Of a stretch of DNA of 64,000 nucleotides, positions 45,017-56,170 are shown one piece after another (positions within the stretch are counted from its first letter, which is position 1; every line of letters begins with the position of its first letter). The stretch is from NCBI GenBank assembly GCA_963580285.1, contig OY757023.1, positions 92,963,108 through 93,027,107 on the forward strand, read 5' to 3'. Source of the DNA: Lucinisca nassula. Its lineage: Eukaryota > Mollusca > Bivalvia > Lucinida > Lucinidae. The notes beneath the pieces are model-generated. The model was not told the DNA's origin. It saw only the letters and a program-made list of their open reading frames with translations, and did not search any database. A program made the translations under genes and the position numbers.

Positions 45017-45215
45017 ACTCATGTATTATTGAATAAACTAAATGAGTTGAGGAAAAGGGATAAAATGTGAGGCTGGTGGCAAAGCCTCGCATTTTATCCC
45101 TTTTCCTCAACTTGTTTAATAAATTCAATAGTACATGAGCACTCACCGAGCAAAGTATCGCATTTTATCCCTTTTCCTCAACTCTTTTGATAAATTCAAT
45201 AATACATGAGCACTC
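45017..45215. repeat. Inverted and direct repeats near the exon 3 acceptor
   Basis: AGTTGAGGAAAAGGGATAAA (45045) is inverted at 45091 and again at 45162 (TTTATCCCTTTTCCTCAACT). ATTCAATAATACATGAGCAC follows. A palindromic MITE with a partial duplication, ending about 25 bp before exon 3. Confidence 0.75.
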
Positions 45216-45240
45216 ATGTAGGATCCTCTGTATATTGCAG

Positions 45241-45374
45241 TTGGTGGCAGCTGAAAGCAGCAATGCATCAGATAACCAGTCACAGTGTACAGACTCTCAG
45301 GCTGGGGATTTAGCGCCAGTACCGCCCATAGAACGCGTTGGAGGAATAGGGGACAGTAGACCACCATCATTTCA
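45241..45374 (+). CDS. DVL: Dishevelled exon 3 (linker after DIX)
   Basis: Starts LVAAESSNASDNQSQCTDSQ and continues through APVPPIERVGGIGDSRPPSFQ. It matches the Dishevelled segment right after the DIX domain, where LV continues VSW from exon 2, followed by a Ser/Asp-rich linker and the ERTGGIGDSRPPSFH-like signature. Acceptor TTGCAG, donor GTAAGT. 134 bases leave phase 2. The linker is a CK1/Dvl phosphorylation region in the family. Confidence 0.96.
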
Positions 45375-45426
45375 GTAAGTAAACTTCATAATTTATGATC
45401 TCGGTCGGCACTCTGTCAGCACATTT

Positions 45427-47073
45427 TTAGCTCACCTGTCATGTAATGATGAGGTGAGCTTTTGGGATCACTTTTCGTCCGTCGTCAGTCCGTGCGTCCG
45501 TCCGTCTGTAAACAATTTCTTCAAACGACATCTCCTCCTAAACCACTGATCGGATTTTGACCAAACTTCACAGGAATGATCCTTAGGTGGTCCCCTTTCA
45601 AAGTTGTTCAAACGGTTCCGGTCCGTTGCACATCTGGGTCACAGGAGCCAAAAATAGATTTTTTTCACCGAAAACTTAAAAAATCTTCTTCTCTGAAACC
45701 ACAAGGCCCAGGTCTTTGATATTTAGTATGAAGCTTCATCTAGTGGACCCCTACCAAGATTGTTCAAATTATAGTGCTGTGGCCAAAAATGCCCCCGCCC
45801 AGGGGCCCTTTGGTTTTACATGGGCTTATATAGGGAAAATCTTTAAAAATCTTCTTCTCTGAAACTGCAAGGCCCAGGTCTTTGATATTTGGTATGAAGC
45901 TTCATCTAGTGGACCCCTACCAAGATTGTTCAAATTATAGTGCTGGGGCCAAAAATGCCCCCACCCCGGGGCCCTTTGGTTTTACATGGGCTTATATAGG
46001 GAAAATCTTTAAAAATCTTCTTCTCTGAAACTGCAAGGCCCAGGTCTTTGCTATTTGGTATGAAGCTTCATCTGGTGGAGCCCTACCAAGATTGGTCAAA
46101 TTATAGTGCTGGGGCCAAAAATGCCCCCGCCCCGGGGCCCTTTGGTTTTGCATGGACTTTATAGGGAAAATCTTTAAAAATCTTCTTCTCTGAAACCGCA
46201 AGGCCCAGGTCTTTGATAATTGGTATGAAGCTTCATCTTGTGGACCTCTACCAAGATTGTTTGAATCAAAGCCCTGGGGCCAAAAATGCCCCTGCTCTGG
46301 GGCCCTTTGGTTTTACATAGACTTATTCAGGGAAAATCTTTTTCTCTGAAACCACAAGGCCTAGGTCTTTGATATTCGGTGTGAAGCTTATCTAGTGGAC
46401 CGCTACCAAGATTGTTCAAATTATAGCCCTGAAACCAAAAATGCCCCCGCCCCGGAACCCTTTGGTTTTACATAGACTTATATAGGGAAAATCTTTCAAA
46501 ATCTTCTGTGAAACCACAAGGCCTATGTCTTTGATATTTGGTGTGAAATTTCATCTTGTGGACCTCTATCAAGATTGTTCAAATTATAGCTCTGGGGCCA
46601 CAAATGCCCCCGCCCCGGGCCCTTTGGTTTTACATAGACTTATATAGAGATAGTCTTTGAAAATCATCTTCTCTGAAACAGCAAGGCCCAGGTCTTTGAT
46701 ATTTGGTGTGAAGCTTCATCCATGGACCTCTATCAAGATTGTTTAACTTATAGCCCTGAGGCCCAAAATGCCCCTGCCCCGGGGCCATTTGGGTTTACAT
46801 AGGCTTATGTAAGGAATATCTTTAAAAAAATCTTCTTCTCTGAAACCGCAAGGCCCAGGTCTTTGATATTTGGTGTGTAGTTTCATCAAGTGGACCTTTG
46901 CTAAGATTGTTCAAATTATAGCCTTTGTTGATATTTGGTATGAAGCTTCACCTTTTTAGACCTCCCTCATCGTTATGCATATTATAACCCTGGGGTTAAT
47001 AATGGCCCTCACCGTGGCCCACTTGTTACTCTATGGATCAGGTGAGTGATTCAGGGCCATCATGGCCCTCTTG
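45427..47073 (+). mobile_element. Helitron-like element with ~165-bp tandem core
   Basis: 5' region TTTTAGCTCACCTG, then GTCCGTCCGTCTG and about eight tandem units (GAAACCACAAGGCCCAGGTC, CAAGATTGTTCAAATTATAG, GGGGCCCTTTGGTTTTACAT). The 3' end is CAGGTGAGTGATTCAGGG, hairpin GGGCCATCATGGCCC, then CTTG. In DVL intron 3. The 22004-24126 element is the same family with CTAG at the end. Confidence 0.75.
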
Positions 47074-47429
47074 TTATGTTTATTGCCAGTTAACAAGTTT
47101 ACAACAACCTCTCAATGACTTTTACGAATGTGTGTGGCTGAAAAATTCCAGTTTTATACATGAACATTGATCCCAACCTGACAGAGAATGCTCTAAGATC
47201 ATTCCTAGTCTGGTGTTTTTCTGCCGTCATGTCAACCTCCAGTTTACATTGTCTTGGATTTTTATTGCTGACACATTACCATGTGACGAAAAGACAGACA
47301 TGTGTGTCATTGTCAGTGAGCTAGGCCTTCTGCCGTATGGCGTCCAGAGGTGTAAAATTTCCCTCAAACTTACTCGCCCTTATCGTCTAAACTGTTCATT
47401 TAGGTGCTAAAAATGAAGAAAAAGTAAGG

Positions 47430-47624
47430 TTAACAACAACCCATATCATTGGAAACAGTGTAGATCCAGATCAGATGGCTTCTGAAGAAGCCATCTGATC
47501 AGGATCTACACTGTTTGACATTCAGTTTATGAAATTGTAGGAATAAATTACATGAAGAAATCTGATTGGTTCAAAGTCAGAAATGGGTGTGGCTTAACTG
47601 AATATTCAGCAAGAGAAGGGTTAA
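47430..47624. mobile_element. Palindromic TTAA MITE P
   Basis: TTAAC at the left, GAGAAGGGTTAA at the right. Central palindrome GTAGATCCAGATCAGATGGC / GCCATCTGATCAGGATCTAC. Then the family tail CTGATTGGTT, GGGTGTGGCTTAA. Confidence 0.85.
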
Positions 47625-47721
47625 TACATGTAACAAGTTTTGTAAGGACTAATGAGTTAAGGTGTCCAAATACTTAGGCTAAATATGGTACCTGAAGCTT
47701 TGTTTTAACTACTTTTTTCAG

Positions 47722-47801
47722 TGCAAATGCATCAGTGAACAGCCGCGATGAACATTGTGATACATGTACAGAAACCGACTCGGTGTTGAGCTCTAGAAGA
47801 G
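47722..47801 (+). CDS. DVL: Dishevelled exon 4
   Basis: Acceptor TTTTCAG, donor GTAGGA. The first T completes the His codon (CA|T). The exon reads ANASVNSRDEHCDTCTETDS and VLSSRR. TETDSV-S-RR is the conserved Dishevelled block before the basic region. Length 80 leaves phase 1. Confidence 0.93.
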
Positions 47802-47894
47802 GTAGGATTTATATGTGTTTATTACAGGACCACACCCATGTGACGATATGAGATAATGCATTTTTCCCTGGCTCAAAAACAGATGATAAACCGC

Positions 47895-48090
47895 TTAGAA
47901 GGACTAAGCTGCCAAGTCAAAGTGGTTCGAGTCGGTCTGTCCCTGCATATAAACCCTATTGGTTTGATTGGCTTGCAGGCTTGAGATGTTATTTCATCTC
48001 AGTGTCGGGTAAAAGTTCCAAAAAATTGGAAGCAACATCTCCAAAATGACCTAAATTATGTTGACGGGGACCTCAAACCTCAAATCAAAG
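47895..48090 (+). mobile_element. S3 SINE-like copy, 5' truncated
   Basis: AAACCCTATTGGTTTGATTG, TCTCAGTGTCGGGTAAAAGT and GACCTCAAACCTCAAATCAAA. Confidence 0.8.
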
Positions 48091-49178
48091 AAAATAAAAT
48101 GGATTCGTTCCGAAGTTAATGATACTTTTCTTATTTCTGCTTAAATAGATTGTGTTTTGCTTGTTAGGACCACCTTATTGAGACAGTTCTAACAGGTACC
48201 CACACTAGGTTTTAAAGCAGTAACAAGGAGGAACCATAGCTCCAGAAAAGGAGACGTAGCAAAGATAATTATGGGATAATTTACCACAGCTAAAACGTCA
48301 GAAGTATATGTTTTGGGTACTTGTCAGAATTGCTTCAATGAGGCGATTCTAGCAAGTTTGCACAACATAATTTTTTGTCAAGAAATATGAAATATTAATT
48401 ACTTGATTATCCCAGTATCCTTGCTCAGTCTCCATGACAGGGGCTTTACTCAACATCTTTTTGGACTTAACATTTCCCAATATCGATATAAATGGTGTTT
48501 GACAGGCAGTTATTGTCACAGACTTGTCAACATGATCTGTAAGGCTAGACTTCATAGTTGCATATCCTAAGCATGCATATATATATGTATGTGTGTATTG
48601 TTGCACTCCATTTGCTAGTTTCATGCTGTGTTTGCTTTGTCTGTATTATGCTGGCCATGTTTGTACATGTTTTCTGCATAGCTTTAGATTAGGAGGCTGT
48701 AACAGATATTTCTCCATATTTCTCCCAGGAAGGGGGGCCCACTTATGTGAATGTTGCCCCTGGACCTGCATGTTAATAGTTAACAATATGACCACTAACG
48801 AGCTAGTTAAGCTAACGATGCTTTGAAAAACTGGGCCCTGATCTGCACCTTAGTGTTTGCTGTTAGGCTTGTTACCAACACATTGCCTCTAGTTTCTCTA
48901 TCAAGACTTTCAGTGCTCTTGCTATTCAGTGTAGCTGTGCAGGGTAGTTTGTGTCTTACCTGGTCACAAACCCAGAAGGTGTGTTTTCTCATCATAGGAC
49001 TTGTATCTTGTCAAGAAGGGTCTTGATGAGGTACTCTGAACACTTTTATCCATTAAAAAATTCTCAAAAATATCCTCTTTAGTCATTCTAATGAGGTGGT
49101 GTGTACTCAACATATTATGAGGCAAACTCCTATCATGGTCTTTGAATGTAAGTTTGTTACTATAATATTACAGACATT
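48091..49178. other. DVL intron 4, mostly unassigned
   Basis: Dispersed palindromes at 48160-48198 and 48318-48356. GGGGGGCCCACTTATG near 48733 repeats 8648-8665. No coding exon fits the DVL phase here. Confidence 0.5.
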
Positions 49179-49193
49179 TTAACAGTGAGCAAT

Positions 49194-49428
49194 TTTTTTT
49201 TTTTTTAATTTTTTTTTTTTTTGGCCCTTCCAAGATTATTTCACTCATATTGAGCTGATTGTTAATCAGAGGTGGACGAAAACCGGAGTACCCAGAGAAA
49301 AACCACCTGACCATCCGTTGCAGAACTTGGCGTCTCACATATGACCCGAGACAGGCTCGAACCCACAGCGGTGAGAGACCTAATGATTAAGAGTCAGCGC
49401 CCTTATCCACTAGGCCACAGAGGCTCGG
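49194..49428 (-). mobile_element. tRNA-derived SINE S2, intact, 15-bp target duplication
   Basis: Reverse copy with T-rich tail. The head read on the minus strand is TGGCCTAGTGGATAAGG (A box) and GGGTTCGAGCC (B box). TTAACAGTGAGCAAT occurs at 49179-49193 and 49429-49443. Confidence 0.9.
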
Positions 49429-49671
49429 TTAACAGTGAGCAATGAAACTGGGTGTGCAGTTGAGCACAGACTCAGCAAAAACTTACAAAGTGTAACAAGA
49501 CATCAATCAGACTGACACAAAGATAATTTGCACATCCAAACAGGACCCTAGCAATTTGTTATCAACCTTAAGGTTTTGTAAAGCTTGTAAAGCTGTAATT
49601 GGATAAATTGTAAATAAATCAAAACCTCTTTATGGCAACACTGTTGGTGTCCAAACCAGAAACTGTATTAG

Positions 49672-50051
49672 TTAACCCTTATCCTGCTGTTCAATACAAC
49701 CCATTAGAAGCCTCCGTGGTTTAGTGGTTACGCTACTCGCCTTGTAAACCATTGGTCGGAGGATCGATCCCGGGCTTCTCCAGACTTTCGAATGAGTCTT
49801 TAAACCGAGGTCCTGTCTCCGAATGACGTTAGCTGTTGGTGTGACGTAAAACTCGAACACTCACTCATTACAACCCCTACCATTGCAAACAGTGTAGGTC
49901 CAGATCAGATGGCTTCTGGAGAATCCATCTGATCAGGATCTACACTGTTTGTCATGCAGTTTGTGAATTGAACAAATATATATCAAGTAATTTGATTGGT
50001 TGATAATCAGCAATGGGAGTGGCTTAATTTATGCAGCAGGATATGGGTTAA
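49672..50051. mobile_element. Palindromic TTAA MITE P carrying a SINE
   Basis: Left end TTAACCCTTATCCTGCTG, right end GCAGCAGGATATGGGTTAA. The central palindrome is at 49885-49950. A tRNA SINE at 49697-49868 splits the left arm, with ACAACCC on both sides. Confidence 0.85.
49697..49868 (+). mobile_element. tRNA-derived SINE S4
   Basis: CCGTGGTTTAGTGGTTACGC (A box) and GGATCGATCCC (B box), body CCGAGGTCCTGTCTCCGAAT, end CTCACTCATTA. Confidence 0.8.
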
Positions 50052-50273
50052 TCCTTTTTGCACCAAATGGAATTTTCCTCCTTATATATAGCAGGAGTCC
50101 ATTTCAAAATTTAGGGGTGTCAGGTTGTTTTCTTCAAAATCTATTTAGAAAATGGCTGACTTTCTTGCAAACTGTGTAGGCCCTAATCAGATGCCACATT
50201 CTGCAGCATCTGATCTGGGCCTGCACTGTTTGCCAATTACCCGTTTTGGGGTTTCCGGTACAAAATGGGTTAA
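50052..50273. mobile_element. TTAA MITE P2
   Basis: Shares the TTAA at 50048-50051 with the previous MITE. Left TCCTTTTTGCACCAAATGG, right CGGTACAAAATGGGTTAA. Central hairpin GTAGGCCCTAATCAGATGCC / GCATCTGATCTGGGCCTGC. Confidence 0.8.
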
Positions 50274-50630
50274 ATAGCTGTGCTATATCAAAACAAATAT
50301 TTATGGATTACTTAGAAAAGAAAAAAATGACCATTTTGGGGTGTATCTCTATAAACTGTGTTGTATCCAAAACGGTTATAATGATCAGTGTTATAAAGAG
50401 GTTGTCATGTTATCGTAGGGATCCATAAAATTCCTGTTGTATCTACCAAAGCTTGTCAAAAACATTGCACAGTGCTTTAGCAAGTAGGTTTTGCAGTCAG
50501 AATTCACAGGACATTTTGGACTTTTCGTGCACTCAAGCATTAGTTACTACAATCATGGAAAACATACTAAATCCATAGTAAATACAGTCCCTGTGTTAGT
50601 CAAAGGGATATATTTTACATGTATGCATAA
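50274..50630. other. No gene or recognised repeat
   Basis: AT-rich intronic sequence. Confidence 0.5.
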
Positions 50631-50843
50631 TTAACCCTTGTCCTGCTGATCCCGGATATGCCTTATTTTCCAAACAATGAAGATCCAGATCAGATGGCTT
50701 CTGATGAAGCCATCTGATCAGGATCTACATTGTTTGCCATTCAGATTGTGAATTTGTTGCAATAATTTGCATCAAGTAATCTGATTGGTTGATAATCGGT
50801 AGTGGGTGTGGCATATATGAATATTCAGCAGGACAAGGGTTAA
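50631..50843. mobile_element. Palindromic TTAA MITE P
   Basis: TTAACCCTTGTCCTGCTG to CAGCAGGACAAGGGTTAA: perfect 18-bp inverted ends including TTAA. Central palindrome intact. The best copy for defining the family. Confidence 0.9.
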
Positions 50844-50904
50844 CATGTTGCAGCTTTAGTTGTTCATTGTTTCATTTGTATGCTTCAAGTTAGCCTGTAG
50901 AATC

Positions 50905-51082
50905 TTGACCCTTATCCTGCTGTTCACGATAAACCCTACCTAAAGAAGCCATCTGATTGGGATCTACACTGTTTTTCATGCAGTTTGTGAAGTGAACAAA
51001 TATATTATATCAAGTAATTTGATTGGTTGATAATCAGCAATGGGAGTGGCTTAATTAATTTATGCTGCGCGATAAGGGTTAA
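50905..51082. mobile_element. Palindromic MITE P, one arm deleted
   Basis: TTGACCCTTATCCTGCTG to GCGCGATAAGGGTTAA. The left arm of the central palindrome is missing. Confidence 0.8.
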
Positions 51083-51385
51083 ATACATGAGCTAGCAGTT
51101 TATGACAGGTACAAGTAAAAGTATTTTATGCCAATATCATTGGCATGATGTGCCAGGACGACTGTTCATGTATGTACATCTTTGACTGTTTAACTTCAGT
51201 TAAGACATTTGTAACAAGTAGGCACTAGGTCAGCATCTATTTGGTATCATTATCAGGCATGTGCCTAGAGTGGGATCATTGGGTCATTTTCCTTTGTTAC
51301 CGTTGACCACCCTGATACGTATAACCTTCAAACAGGAGTCCCACATAAGCCACCCTAATTACAGTTATCTAACTTTTCGAACTTG

Positions 51386-51798
51386 TTAACCCTCATCATG
51401 CTGTAATGCTGAACTCAGAAATATCCTTTTTTATGCCCCCGCATCATATGATGCCGGGGTCATATAGTTTTTCGGTTTTCCGTATGTGCTTACATGTGTA
51501 CGTCCATCTGTACGTGTGTGTGTACGTACGTACGTGATCCTGTAACCTCAGGTTAAAGTTTTTGTAACAGATAGAGCCTGATTTATGAATGGCATTTGGC
51601 GGGGGCATCCGTGTCCTATGGACACTTTTTCTAGTTGACAACAGTTTAGATCCAGATCAGCTGGCAGCGGATCAGGATCTAAACTGTTTTCCACCCCTGC
51701 TTCTAAATCCATGGTTAAAATTGAAATCATGTGATGCAAATGGCTGAAAATTTGGGAGGAGTATAATGCATTGAAATATTCAGCATGTTAAGGGTAAA
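51386..51798. mobile_element. Palindromic MITE P carrying a Helitron-like insertion
   Basis: TTAACCCTCATCATGCTG at the left, CAGCATGTTAAGGGTAAAG at the right. The central palindrome is at 51640-51695. Interrupted at 51432-51634. Confidence 0.75.
51432..51634 (+). mobile_element. Short Helitron-like element
   Basis: Starts TATGCCCCCGCATC and ends GGCGGGGGCATCC, hairpin GTGTCCTATGGACAC, then TTTTTCTAG followed by T. The hairpin plus CTAG|T supports a Helitron-type 3' end. (GT/AC)n-like ACGTACGT at 51515-51535. Confidence 0.65.
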
Positions 51799-51815
51799 GT
51801 CTCAAACCATTCTAT

Positions 51816-52032
51816 TATCAACCATTGTCCTGCTGAACTAGGATATGCTCTACCTTTGCAAACAGTGTAGATACAGATCAGATAGCTTCTGAAAAAGCCA
51901 TCTGATCAGTATCTACAATGTTTGACATTCAGTTGGTCAGTTTGTAGGAATAAATGGCATAAAGTAATTTGATTGGTTGAAAATCAGAAATGGGTTTGGC
52001 TAAATCAATTTACTCAGCAGGACTATTATAAA
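51816..52032. mobile_element. Palindromic MITE P, degraded ends
   Basis: CATTGTCCTGCTGA to TACTCAGCAGGAC. Palindrome with ATACAGATCAGATAGC / CCATCTGATCAGTATC. Confidence 0.8.
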
Positions 52033-52099
52033 CAATGTTTACTTCCAAAAAATAGTTTGTATGCACCAGGGGCCAGTTGTTCAAAACTAAAGTTGTTAG

Positions 52100-52930
52100 T
52101 TGAGGGGAATGGGGTTTAGACAAAAGTGCCTAATTATGTGTACGGCGTCCACGGGCATCAATTACAGCTTGACATTGCCTGCCCGTGCTCGTTATCAGAG
52201 TCTGTATCCTGTTTTATGGAATCAGCCCCCATTCAGCAACCAATGCATCTTGGGCTGCACAGGTCGGGCTGAAACAGCATGCTGTAGCATTTCCCATGCA
52301 TGCTCAATTGGATTTAAGTCTGGTGATTGAGCAGGCCAGTTCATACGAGCAGGCCAGTTCATACGAAAGATTGTCTTGCGTTCCAGATAGGCATCAGTGA
52401 TGTGGACATGGTGGGGACGGGCATTATCATCCGTCAGAATAAAGTGCGGGCCGATAGCACCAGCATATGGTCTAACAGACTGATAAAGAATCTCATTACA
52501 GTACCTCACTGCCAAAGTCCAAACGGTCTTGCATGTGCTGTCTTGTTAACAGAACACATACTGCAGGCCTCCTGGCATTAAGTTCAATCTCACGGAGCCT
52601 GTTTCTGACAGTTTGTGTAGGAATTCGTACTCCAGTTCTATTCCTATACTCATTATTCAAACACGTAGCATTCAGGAACCGTTGACGTTGAGACTAAATC
52701 AACAAAATCTAGTCGTGGCATTGAGTTGTAGCCCTTTCCCAACCCCCGTCATGTCTGTGTGAAGGATTTCCGTGGGTAAGATGTCAACTGCACATTCGGG
52801 AAACCATGCTCTGAGACACATTTAGAATCCCAGCAACACGGCGTTGAGAGACGCCAGATTCCAACATTATGATGCCACAGCTCATTTCTTCGAGGGGATC
52901 AGACGGTTTCTAAACTGGGTTTCTTAACTG
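52100..52930 (-). pseudogene. Tc1/mariner transposase pseudogene
   Basis: Minus strand. The N-terminal helix-turn-helix EEMSCGIIMLESGVSQRRVA is at about 52900. TQTVRNRLREIELNARRPAV is at about 52600. The catalytic end, 52515-52222, contains TDDNARPHH and SPDLNPIEHAWEML, the second and third acidic residues of the DDE triad of Tc1-like enzymes. Frames shift between the blocks. A 15-bp direct duplication repeats RMNWPA (52325-52360). A full transposase is about 340 residues; this copy is dead. Terminal inverted repeats not identified. In DVL intron 4. Confidence 0.85.
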
Positions 52931-53737
52931 TCCCCTAGGCATTTAAGAGTTTCATAAATGAAATCCTTTTTATGCTAAGAAAAGGAACACTGACAAGGTT
53001 GATTTTTCTGTTGGAATGCAGTGTTACGCAAGATTTTTGGGGGAGAAGGGTGCATTTTCATGAGTACTATGAGCACATAAGTTTCTGCTTTAGATATTTA
53101 TCAGTACACGGAGTACAAATTCTGTCATGACATTTTAAATTTTCCTTGCAAAATTTGGTATATAAAAAGTGATCCCTATCAAACTTGGAGTAGTATTCAA
53201 TGCATGAAAAGATATTTACATTGTTTGCTTGACATTATGACTCAATATTTTTCATCACTAATCCACGGAGCTACTTAAGTTGCCTGAAATTTCAATGAAT
53301 GCTTGAATTTTGACACAATTTCATAATATGAAGTATAAAGCATTATTAAATTTTGTCAGTTACAACTACTTCCACATTTCTTCACCAGTTGACTTACAAT
53401 TTTGCATAAAAGTGCATTCACAATATGGTGTAGATGTGCGTGACATAAATTTCATATGTGTCAAATCAAGGTCACTGATGCTAAAAATAGAATAGAAATC
53501 CTGTGTAGCTTCCGTCTTATACACTTTTTTTCTTGTTTTGCGACCTACTTCTACATTTCTTAACCAATTGACTTCAAATTTTGCATATGCATTCACAATT
53601 TGGTGTAGATATGTATGGCATAAATTTCATATGTGTCCAGTCAAGGTCATTTGCTAAATATAGACTAGAAATCCATGACCACAATCTTGTTATGCAAACT
53701 ACCAATTGACTTACAATTTTGCATATGCATTTACAAT

Positions 53738-53982
53738 ATGAGCCCCACGAAGCGAATTTGTGTCTTCGAGCATTCCGTCATGAGAAATTTTAACTGCGCA
53801 TGCCCAGCCATTCATAGGGGCCAGGGATATGGCTTTCTGCCTCACGGTTCCTCTTGATTCACTGCTTGTATGAGCGAGCAGCGAAGGTTCTGGAGGGACT
53901 GCGTGGATGCGCAGGCTCGCCTGAACCTTCGCTGCTCGCATAGGCGATAAGTACCAAAATCGCTTGACGGGGCCCATATGGT
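53738..53982. mobile_element. ~245-bp TIR MITE
   Basis: Ends GAGCCCCACGAAGCGAATTT and AAAATCGCTTGACGGGGCCC, with ATATG on both sides. Inner arms GAGCAGCGAAGGTTC / GAACCTTCGCTGCTC. Confidence 0.75.
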
Positions 53983-54029
53983 GTAGATGTTCGTTACATA
54001 AATTTCATATGCATCAAGTAAAGGTCACT

Positions 54030-54164
54030 TTTTTTTTTTTTTTTTTTTTGGTTTGGGTTTTACGGCCCTTTCAAGATTATTTCACTCATATCGAGCCGAT
54101 CGTTAATCAGAGGTGGGCGAAAACCGGAGTACCCGGAGAAAAACCACCTGACCTTCCGTTGCAG
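54030..54164 (-). mobile_element. tRNA-derived SINE S2, truncated, 15-bp target duplication
   Basis: T-run tail, then GATTATTTCACTCATATCGA and GAAAACCGGAGTACCCGG. CAAGTAAAGGTCACT at 54015-54029 and 54165-54179. Confidence 0.85.
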
Positions 54165-54854
54165 CAAGTAAAGGTCACTGTTGCCGAAAATAGAAAAAGA
54201 AATCCATAATGATCCAAACTACTGCCACATTTCTTCAGCCATTGACTTCAAGTTTTGCATATGCATTCACAATCTGGTGTAAATGTGCATAAGTGTCAAG
54301 TCAAGGTCACTGTTGTTGAAAATACATGTAGAATAGAAATACATGAGCGAACTTCTTCCACATTTCTTCACTAGTTGACTTTGAATTTTGCATATGCATT
54401 CACAATGTGGTGTAGATGTGTGTGGCATAAATTTCATATGTGTCAAGTCGAGGTCACTGTTGCTAAAATAGAATAGAAATCCATGACAACAATCTTGTGA
54501 TGCAATCTACTTTCACATTTCTGCACCGGTTGAGTTCAGATTTTACAAAAACATTCACAGTGAGGTGTATACATGTGTGTGCGTGACAGAAATTTCATAT
54601 GGATCAAATCAAGGTCGAGGTCACTGTTGCTGAAAATAGAATAATCCTGTGATACGAATAACTTCCACATTTCTTCACCGATTGAGTTCAAATTTTGCAT
54701 ATGCATTCATAATGATATGTATATGTGTGTGATATAAGTTTTATATTTATGAGTCATGTCAAGGTCAGATCGCTATTGCTAAAAATAGAATAATCTTATG
54801 ATGTCAACCACTTCCACATTTCTTCAACTGAATTCAAATTTTGAGTTTGCATCA

Positions 54855-55225
54855 AGGTTGGGCGGCAAATTCCACCCCCGGTATTTACCAGTGGCATTTA
54901 CCGATATTTACCGAAAGGTTGGCAAAATGCCGGCAAATATGAGTATTTTACATGCCGGTGGCATTTACCGGTAAATACCGGCAAATACTGGAAAATACCG
55001 GCAAATACTGGAAAATGGAATTTTCCACCCTGGAATTAAAACAAAACCATATACTCAGCAAGTATATATTTGGAATTTCAGTGGTAGAGGTTACATTTTA
55101 TTAAAAATAGTTTAACTCTGGTATTTGTTACTATCTAATTTAATTAGTAAATCAAGGTTGGGCGGCAAATTCCACCCCCGGCATGGAAAATACTCATATT
55201 TGCCGGCATTTTGCCAACCTTGGTT
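54855..55225. repeat. CCGGCAAATAC repeats and inverted copy
   Basis: CAAGGTTGGGCGGCAAATTC occurs at 54852 and 55153, and TTTGCCGGCATTTTGCCAAC at 55199. Between are short repeats of TACCGGCAAATACTGG. An inverted-repeat element. Confidence 0.7.
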
Positions 55226-55378
55226 TGCATTCGTAATAAGATGTAGATGTGCATGACATAAATTTCATATGCGTCAGGTCGAAGGTCAAGTCACAGTTGG
55301 TAAAAATAGAATAATCTTGTGATGCGAACTGCTCCCTCATTTCTTCACTGATTGATTTCAAATTTTGCATATGCATTC

Positions 55379-55591
55379 TTAACTCTTATCATGCTGTTCG
55401 CGACAACCCCTATATTTGCAAACAGTGTAGATCCAGATCAGGTGGCTTCTGAAGAAGCCACCTGATCAGGAGCTACACTGTTTGACATGAAGTTTATGAA
55501 TTTGTAGAAATAAATTACATCAAGTAATCTGATTGGTTCAAAGACAGAAATGGGTGGAGCTTAAATGAATATTCAGCAAGAGAAGGGTTAA
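55379..55591. mobile_element. Palindromic TTAA MITE P
   Basis: TTAACTCTTATCATGCTG to CAGCAAGAGAAGGGTTAA. Central palindrome with AGGTGGCTTCTGAAGAAGCC. Confidence 0.85.
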
Positions 55592-55929
55592 TGAGGTTTA
55601 TATATGTGACATAAATTTGATATGGGTCAGGTCAAGGTCAAGGTCGATTCTAGTTTTTGTTTAGAATTTTGTCTTGATAATAGCTGTATGATGAAGTATC
55701 ATCACATTAACAGGTCTGTATCCCCGTTTCAGTAAAATGCACTAAAGCGGGGGTATAGCAGTGACTGCAGACTCTCTGACAGTTCTAGTTAAAATTGGCC
55801 CAATGTAAGTGAATTGTTCTTGAACGGGTTGTGCAAATGATGTTAAAAAAGAAGGACCTGCATTTGCCAGGCAAGATGGAAGGTGGGGCAGGGGCATCTG
55901 TCACATGATCTATGTTCTTTTTGACACAT

Positions 55930-56084
55930 TTCCTATCCCTTTTTGTATCAAAGGTAATCTTCCTCCTTATATATGGCAAGACTCCATTTCGTGACAGCTG
56001 GTGTTATCTTTAAAATTTATCTGGGCCTGCACTGTTTGCATGGGTACCCGTTTTGGGGTTTCCAGTACAAAATTGGTTAATCTA
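55930..56084. mobile_element. TTAA MITE P2, short copy
   Basis: CCCTTTTTGTATCAAAGG at the left, GTTTCCAGTACAAAATTGGTTAA at the right in two blocks. Internal deletion removes one hairpin arm. Confidence 0.65.
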
Positions 56085-56170
56085 AATGTAGATTTCAATG
56101 CACTTTTAAATGCATGTTGCAAGTGTGTGAAAAAATTGATGTAGGTTTTGATGGTTTTGTTCTTACACAT

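Larger units (their letters stand above)
53300..55788. mobile_element. Tandem array, Helitron-like 3' end, with nested insertions
   Basis: Units of about 130-150 bp: CCACATTTCTTCACC, TTGACTTACAATTTTGCAT, CATTCACAATATGGTGTAGA, CATAAATTTCATATG and TCAAGGTCACTGTTGCT. Insertions: a TIR element at 53738-53982, SINE S2 at 54030-54164, a CCGGCAAATA-rich palindromic block at 54855-55225 and MITE P at 55379-55591. The end at 55735-55788 is GCGGGGGTATAGCAG..GACAGTTCTAG followed by TT. Confidence 0.6.

Noticed and set aside
45660..46920. Regular repeats that could suggest a CRISPR array
   Set aside because: Units of about 165 bp are wholly similar with no short repeats and unique spacers. Eukaryotic Helitron-like tandem core.
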